NCBI GenBank assembly: GCA_934675095.1
Contig: CAKUPC010000041.1
Coordinates: 1-17,513, forward strand
Direction: 5' to 3'
Length of the DNA: 17,513 nt
Origin: an uncultured Bacteroidales bacterium
GTDB lineage: Bacteria; Bacteroidota; Bacteroidia; Bacteroidales; UBA932
Position 1 is the first letter of the stretch. Each line of letters begins with the position of its first letter. Below, one piece after another: positions 14,064 through 17,513 of this stretch. The notes under the pieces were generated by a model. The model made no database searches. It had not been told where the DNA came from and worked only from the letters and a program-made list of their open reading frames with translations. Position numbers and translations under genes: made by a program.

Positions 14064-14789
14064 GTATATCAAGGTAGTGCGGACTCGCGAGGAAAGTTCC
14101 GGGAGGGAACAGTCATTGAGGATTACCGCATCAACTTCGCTGCGATGGGCTTCAAGCGGAGACTGGAGACGGAGGCGGGACAGAATCTGTTCTCGGGTAC
14201 AATGGTCGCGGGCCATCACGCGCTCAATCCGCAGTTCTTCCGGAGCATCCACCCATATGCACTTGTCCCAGACCTTAGGAAAGTCCGGCTTGTCGAGAGC
14301 CGTGGCGGATTCAAAGACAACGATGTTCGAGAGAACCTGCGGCGCATTATCAGAGGAGACGCAGGTCAAGGAGGCGTTGGCAGACGCAGAAACAGACTTA
14401 GGGACAGGTTTTATCATCTTCCGCCACCTCCCGAAATCAGCGGCGAGCGCCGGAAAGACAATATCCTCGACGACCTTGAGCCTATCCGCATCACTGAAAA
14501 TCACCGCCGCCAGCGCCCGGCTGTCAAAACCGCCGTCCCCCCTGCGGAAACTCTGTCCGAGAGCAGCCTCAATCTCTGGAAGCAGGAACGGCTTTCGCGC
14601 CCCCTCTGAGCCAAGATGCTCAGGCTCGGATTCCGCCCCGAAAGCCGTCGCCGTCCGCTCCGGCGAAACATTATAGAACCCCTTCACCGCCGCATCGGCA
14701 TCATAACAAGGCACGCCCATCCCCTCAAGAATCCGCCTCACCGCCGACTTCCCGCTCCCGATTCCACCGGTAAGAAGAAGAACTGCCAT
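14055..14789 (-). CDS. coaE: Dephospho-CoA kinase, unusually long
   Basis: CoaE phosphorylates the 3'-hydroxyl of dephospho-CoA, the last step of coenzyme A synthesis. The P-loop GGIGSGKS (8-15), the YDAD motif (29-32), FDSRALAAVIFSD (88-100) and the C-terminal RxxAR-like IERVMARD (188-195) identify it. At 244 residues it is about 40 longer than most relatives. Extra segments lie at about 51-76 and about 125-152, the second rich in Ser, Ala and Asn. The motif that normally reads IxHP is VFP (111-113), so the usual His is Phe. It begins 25 bp after the stop of the EF-hand membrane protein gene on the same strand, and its 3' end overlaps the convergent transporter gene. The family call is secure; the altered residues make activity less certain. 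Confidence 0.88.
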   Translation of the reverse strand: MAVLLLTGGIGSGKSAVRRILEGMGVPCYDADAAVKGFYNVSPERTATAFGAESEPEHLGSEGARKPFLLPEIEAALGQSFRRGDGGFDSRALAAVIFSDADRLKVVEDIVFPALAADFGRWRKMIKPVPKSVSASANASLTCVSSDNAPQVLSNIVVFESATALDKPDFPKVWDKCIWVDAPEELRIERVMARDHCTREQILSRLRLQSPLEAHRSEVDAVILNDCSLPELSSRVRTTLIYLL

Positions 14790-14814
14790 CGCAGAATCAC
14801 ATTTTCTTTAAGTT

Positions 14815-17097
14815 CTATTCTGCAGACTGTGCTTCCGCAACTGGAACCGCATCTGTCTGTGGAGCGGATTCCTGGGCCGGGCACTCGGTCTTGGCCTTCG
14901 GCTGCGGCCAGAACGGGCGGATGCTCTTCGGGAGGCAGAAATAGACTCCGATGAGGATGCCGAGGATGAATGCGACGCCGATGAGAGCCTTTTTCCACTT
15001 AGGCATCTTCTTTTCGGCGAACGGGTCGTTGCCGACGAAGACCGGCATCTTGGCCATTCCCGTGAGGGTCTGTCCGAAGCGGACGTTGACAATCACCTTG
15101 GAGTTCACCGCCCAGCCGTTGGCGTTGAGAATCGGCGCGAGGTTGCGCTTGCGCAGGCTGAGCCAGGACATAATCATGGACGGGCCGGAAATGATGAGGA
15201 TGATTCCGGCAATGGAACCAATCATGCCCCAGAAACTGAGGCTGACAAAAGTCGTATAGAGACCGCCGAGGAATGTGCCGATTGAGCCGAGAGCCATTCC
15301 TATCATAGCGAAGATACCGGCAAACTTGGCGACGTCGAAAGGCTGTGCCGGAGCGGGAGCCGTGCCTGCGGCTGCCGAGGCTGCGACATTGGTTCCGGCG
15401 GCGGAAATGTCCGCGGTGGCCTTTTCAAGCACCTTTGAGTCCTGCTTTGCCGCAATCTTGTTAATCTGCGTCTCGACGAAGTTTCCGATTTTCTTGTACG
15501 GCGACCAGAATGCCTGACGGACGCTTATAGGGTTATCGACAATCTTCGTCACTACGGCGTCCCAGTCGTTGCCGGCACGGTCGTAGAAGACGGCGTTGCA
15601 GCCGACCTTGAGGTTGTTGATGTCGCCGTCGGTCATCACCGCGACGATGGTCATCTTGGCGGCGGTCTTCTTTGAAGTGCAGTCGCAGTAGAGCAGGAAC
15701 ATCCCGCTCGCACCCGCCATAGTGCCCTGCTTGCCCATATCGGTGACCTTTATGCAGAGGTCGCAGTTGCGCTGGTCAATGTAGAGCCGTCCTGCCTGAA
15801 ACACCGACGACATTGAATCCTCAGTGGAATAGAAGTCGGAGAATGTCACATAGTTGCGAAGAAGAGTGTAGAAGTCGCGGCAGAGGTGCAGCAGCTTGTT
15901 CACCGTCTGAATCTCGTTCACCTCGCCTTCGAGAGCCTTGTCCTCGGCAATGAGCGCGTCGAGTTCGGCTTTACGATTCTCCTTGAGCAGTGCGGCGAGC
16001 CTGTCATACCCGAGAGCCTCAACCTCAGAGCCTGCCTTCGCCCCGCACCATTCCTCGTAGGCGCCGAACTTGGCAAGTATCCCGTTCCACTGTTCTTCGG
16101 TAAGAAAATCCGCCGAAGGATAGTCCGCATCAACTACCAAAGCCTTGAACTTGTCAAAGACAGCCTTCCACGCCGGGTTAATCCCCGTAAGCGGAAGATG
16201 TGCGTCGGCATTGACCTTGGCGAGCGGATATGAGGCAATCTCATCAGTGCAGGCGGCCAGGTCCTTAGCGCTGATTGCCCCTATGCGCTCGGCGCTCACG
16301 TCAAGTACGGCCGTGCTGTCGGAGTTGAACGCCGCGAGTTTGCAGCGCATGAAAAAGTCCGCCACCTTTTCCTTCAGGGCCGTGCAGGCGGCAAGCGCGT
16401 CGGCTGTATTGTCGCCGTAAGGGCATATTTCCTTCACCCCGGCATCCTTCCACGCCACATAGTCCTCCGCTGCCTTGTAGAACGCGGCAATCCTGTCCGC
16501 ATCCACGCCCGGCTCGACGCTGCGGTCCTGAAGCGGTCCGAACGAGGCTATGCACTCCCTTATTATATCCTTTAATTCCGCGTCATCCGTCGAATTTTCC
16601 GTGATTATGCCGTCTCCGTTGAAACGTGTCTTCGCGAATATTGCGATGCTGTCACTGACGTCGGCAATCGAAATCGTGTCCTTTGAAAGTCCGAGATTAT
16701 CGAGAATCTGCCTTGCGCAGGCATATATCCTCGCGCCCTCGTCCGTTCCCGTGTTTATCGCCGAAAGCGGAAGTTCAGCCGGACGGCCTATAAGCACGTT
16801 CATGTCCGCAAGACGCGGCTTGAGCCAGCCGACCGTGGCGATTATCTCGTTCACCCGAATCTTCCCGTCACCGTCGAGGTCAAGCAGCGCAAGCGTGTCA
16901 TGATCCATTTCGAGTCCCGAAGCCGGACAGCTCAGCACAGTCCAGAGCTTCTGGTCAAGCTCGTCAAGATGGGCAATGTCCTCGCCGGTGCTGATGTTCA
17001 CACGAGTAACGCCCCCGAAAGTCGAGAACTTCCACTCATAATCACCATTCGACTTCATCGTACTCACCGACGAAATCCTCTTAATCTTCTTGTTCAT
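14815..17097 (-). CDS. Uncharacterised EF-hand membrane protein
   Basis: I do not recognise this 760-residue protein as a named family. Residues 73-84 (DLDGDGKIRVNE) are a complete EF-hand calcium-binding loop, and 158-169 (around NGDGII) look like a degenerate second loop. Residues 180-560 are soluble, helical and rich in Ala, Asp and Lys. Near 415-520 is a more beta-like segment (GRLYIDQRNCDLCIKVTDMG...) with several Cys residues. A low-complexity Ala linker (about 565-585) leads to two strong membrane helices (about 592-618 and 622-646) and a third (about 703-722). The protein ends in a Pro/Ala/Glu/Gln tail. There is no N-terminal signal peptide, so most of it is probably cytoplasmic. It is followed after 25 bp by coaE. 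No enzyme motif was seen. Start MNKKIKRISS; an alternative Met lies 13 codons downstream. Confidence 0.85.
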   Translation of the reverse strand: MNKKIKRISSVSTMKSNGDYEWKFSTFGGVTRVNISTGEDIAHLDELDQKLWTVLSCPASGLEMDHDTLALLDLDGDGKIRVNEIIATVGWLKPRLADMNVLIGRPAELPLSAINTGTDEGARIYACARQILDNLGLSKDTISIADVSDSIAIFAKTRFNGDGIITENSTDDAELKDIIRECIASFGPLQDRSVEPGVDADRIAAFYKAAEDYVAWKDAGVKEICPYGDNTADALAACTALKEKVADFFMRCKLAAFNSDSTAVLDVSAERIGAISAKDLAACTDEIASYPLAKVNADAHLPLTGINPAWKAVFDKFKALVVDADYPSADFLTEEQWNGILAKFGAYEEWCGAKAGSEVEALGYDRLAALLKENRKAELDALIAEDKALEGEVNEIQTVNKLLHLCRDFYTLLRNYVTFSDFYSTEDSMSSVFQAGRLYIDQRNCDLCIKVTDMGKQGTMAGASGMFLLYCDCTSKKTAAKMTIVAVMTDGDINNLKVGCNAVFYDRAGNDWDAVVTKIVDNPISVRQAFWSPYKKIGNFVETQINKIAAKQDSKVLEKATADISAAGTNVAASAAAGTAPAPAQPFDVAKFAGIFAMIGMALGSIGTFLGGLYTTFVSLSFWGMIGSIAGIILIISGPSMIMSWLSLRKRNLAPILNANGWAVNSKVIVNVRFGQTLTGMAKMPVFVGNDPFAEKKMPKWKKALIGVAFILGILIGVYFCLPKSIRPFWPQPKAKTECPAQESAPQTDAVPVAEAQSAE

Positions 17098-17122
17098 CGT
17101 ATATCTTCTTCACACACAACAA

Positions 17123-17141
17123 GAACCGGTGTCACCGGTTC
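17123..17141 (-). promoter_or_regulatory. Palindrome upstream of the EF-hand protein gene
   Basis: GAACCGG (17123-17129) and CCGGTTC (17135-17141) flank TGTCA; pairing can extend to nine pairs with a single central base. It lies 26 bp upstream of the start codon, in the mRNA leader or promoter-proximal DNA. It could be an operator for a dimeric regulator or an mRNA hairpin. Confidence 0.5.
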
Positions 17142-17194
17142 CCGAATAATTTTAAATCACTTCGCTTTCAGTCAATTTCCCGGATCTATCAAAG

Positions 17195-17244
17195 CAGATA
17201 AAAATGCATTTCAATAATCCAGATAAAAATGTATTTCAACAATC
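17195..17244. repeat. 25-bp tandem direct duplication
   Basis: Two adjacent 25-bp units (17195-17219 and 17220-17244) begin CAGATAAAAATG and differ at two positions, C/T and T/C. The downstream edge is followed by TCTGCC, the start of no further copy. Confidence 0.85.
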
Positions 17245-17367
17245 TGCCAAAGTTGCTGAAAGAGAGGGGATGCATAAAAGGATGAAATGCAAGGCGGACG
17301 GTGAAGATGAATACCGCAGCAACCTGATGGTTGTGAGGATTTCATCAAGACGCCCAACGCAGCAGGC

Positions 17368-17380
17368 CGCCTTTTAGGCG
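17368..17380 (-). terminator. Short hairpin just past frr
   Basis: CGCCT (17368-17372) and AGGCG (17376-17380) form a 5-bp stem with a 3-nt loop, 9 bp after the frr stop codon. It lacks a U-run on the minus-strand transcript, so terminator function is weakly supported. Confidence 0.3.
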
Positions 17381-17389
17381 CCCCGTCCA

Positions 17390-17513
17390 TCACACTGTCA
17401 ATATGTCTTTCTCTTTGGCAGCGACCAGCTCGTCAATCTTCTTGACCCAAGAATCCGTGGCCTTCTGCACCTTGTCCTCATAGTCCTTCTGCATATCCTC
17501 CGCAAGTCCGTCC
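17390..17513 (-). CDS. frr: Ribosome recycling factor, C-terminal fragment
   Basis: Only the last 41 codons are inside the window; the gene continues beyond the right edge. The fragment reads DGLAEDMQKDYEDKVQKATD, then a helical stretch ending in AAKEKDILTV. This is the helical C-terminus of ribosome recycling factor, which with EF-G splits ribosomes from mRNA after termination. Relatives end in a very similar (D/E)KEIMTV-like sequence. Its stop codon is at 17392-17390. The relation to the downstream EF-hand protein gene is unclear because a 292-bp structured gap separates them. Confidence 0.88.
   Translation of the reverse strand, partial: DGLAEDMQKDYEDKVQKATDSWVKKIDELVAAKEKDILTV

Larger units (their letters stand above)
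17098..17389. other. Palindrome- and repeat-rich gap between frr and the EF-hand protein gene
   Basis: This 292-bp gap has no convincing gene. It contains a near-perfect palindrome, GAACCGGTGTCACCGGTTC (17123-17141), and a 25-bp tandem duplication (17195-17244). There is also a nested set of stems, GATGAAAT (17281-17288) with ATTTCATC (17339-17346), enclosing CAACC-TGAT-GGTTG (17320-17333). A short hairpin (17368-17380) lies near frr. A 60-codon minus-strand open frame crosses it, but its Cys/Pro/His-rich translation lacks family features. The only -7-like sequence, CAACTTTG at 17255-17248 on the minus strand, has one mismatch. Confidence 0.6.

Noticed and set aside
17277..17380. Known riboswitch or tRNA in the gap near frr
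   Set aside because: The stems do not fit a tRNA cloverleaf or a riboswitch core I recognise. It is reported only as an unassigned structure.
17211..17393. 60-codon minus-strand open frame beside frr
   Set aside because: It overlaps the frr stop codon, has an odd Cys/Pro/His composition, and lies across inverted repeats that explain the sequence better.

Overview
The window looks like chromosomal DNA from an uncultured or gut-type member of the order Bacteroidales. Three things suggest this. The gene order rplM-rpsI-rpsB-tsf is the usual one in that order. The bifunctional DAHP synthase/chorismate mutase beside an aminotransferase is a Bacteroidetes arrangement. Promoters match the Bacteroidetes consensus (TTTG, about 19 bp, TAnnTTTG) and genes start without Shine-Dalgarno sequences. 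I cannot name the genus. No rRNA, tRNA, CRISPR array, phage or insertion-sequence gene was recognised.

Layout, left to right. Bases 1-486 hold no assignable gene, but carry a near-perfect minus-strand promoter (245-275) pointing off the left edge and a plus-strand -7 box at 444-451. A two-gene plus-strand operon follows: an OPT-family oligopeptide transporter (487-2484) and peptidase T (2486-3712), which would take up and then trim small peptides. It ends at a bidirectional intrinsic terminator (3843-3878) shared with the minus-strand ribosomal operon rplM-rpsI-rpsB-tsf (6748 down to 3907). That operon has a textbook promoter at 6810-6841, a hairpin at the expected mRNA 5' end and a 214-nt possibly structured gap before rpsB.

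Between the ribosomal promoter and pfkA lies the most unusual part: two tandem 155-bp units (6892-7201), each bounded by inverted repeats and holding several short hairpins. The hairpin at each unit junction has a compensated base-pair change, and the second overlaps the last codons and stop of pfkA.

The minus strand then carries pfkA (glycolysis), lpxK (lipid A), dusB (tRNA dihydrouridine), DAHP synthase/chorismate mutase and an aminotransferase (aromatic amino acids). The aminotransferase promoter lies beside, and probably overlaps, a divergent promoter for an EamA-type exporter (13140-14063). The exporter's 3' end overlaps that of a divergent coaE (14055-14789) by 9 bp. Upstream of coaE is an uncharacterised 760-residue EF-hand membrane protein (14815-17097). 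A further palindrome-rich gap with a 25-bp tandem duplication leads to the C-terminal end of frr at the right edge.

The strongest candidate for something undescribed is the 155-bp repeat. The EF-hand membrane protein and the structured gap at 17123-17380 come next. Several enzymes also show changed signature residues: PfkA GGNGS, LpxK DDCFQFR, and CoaE VFP with insertions.
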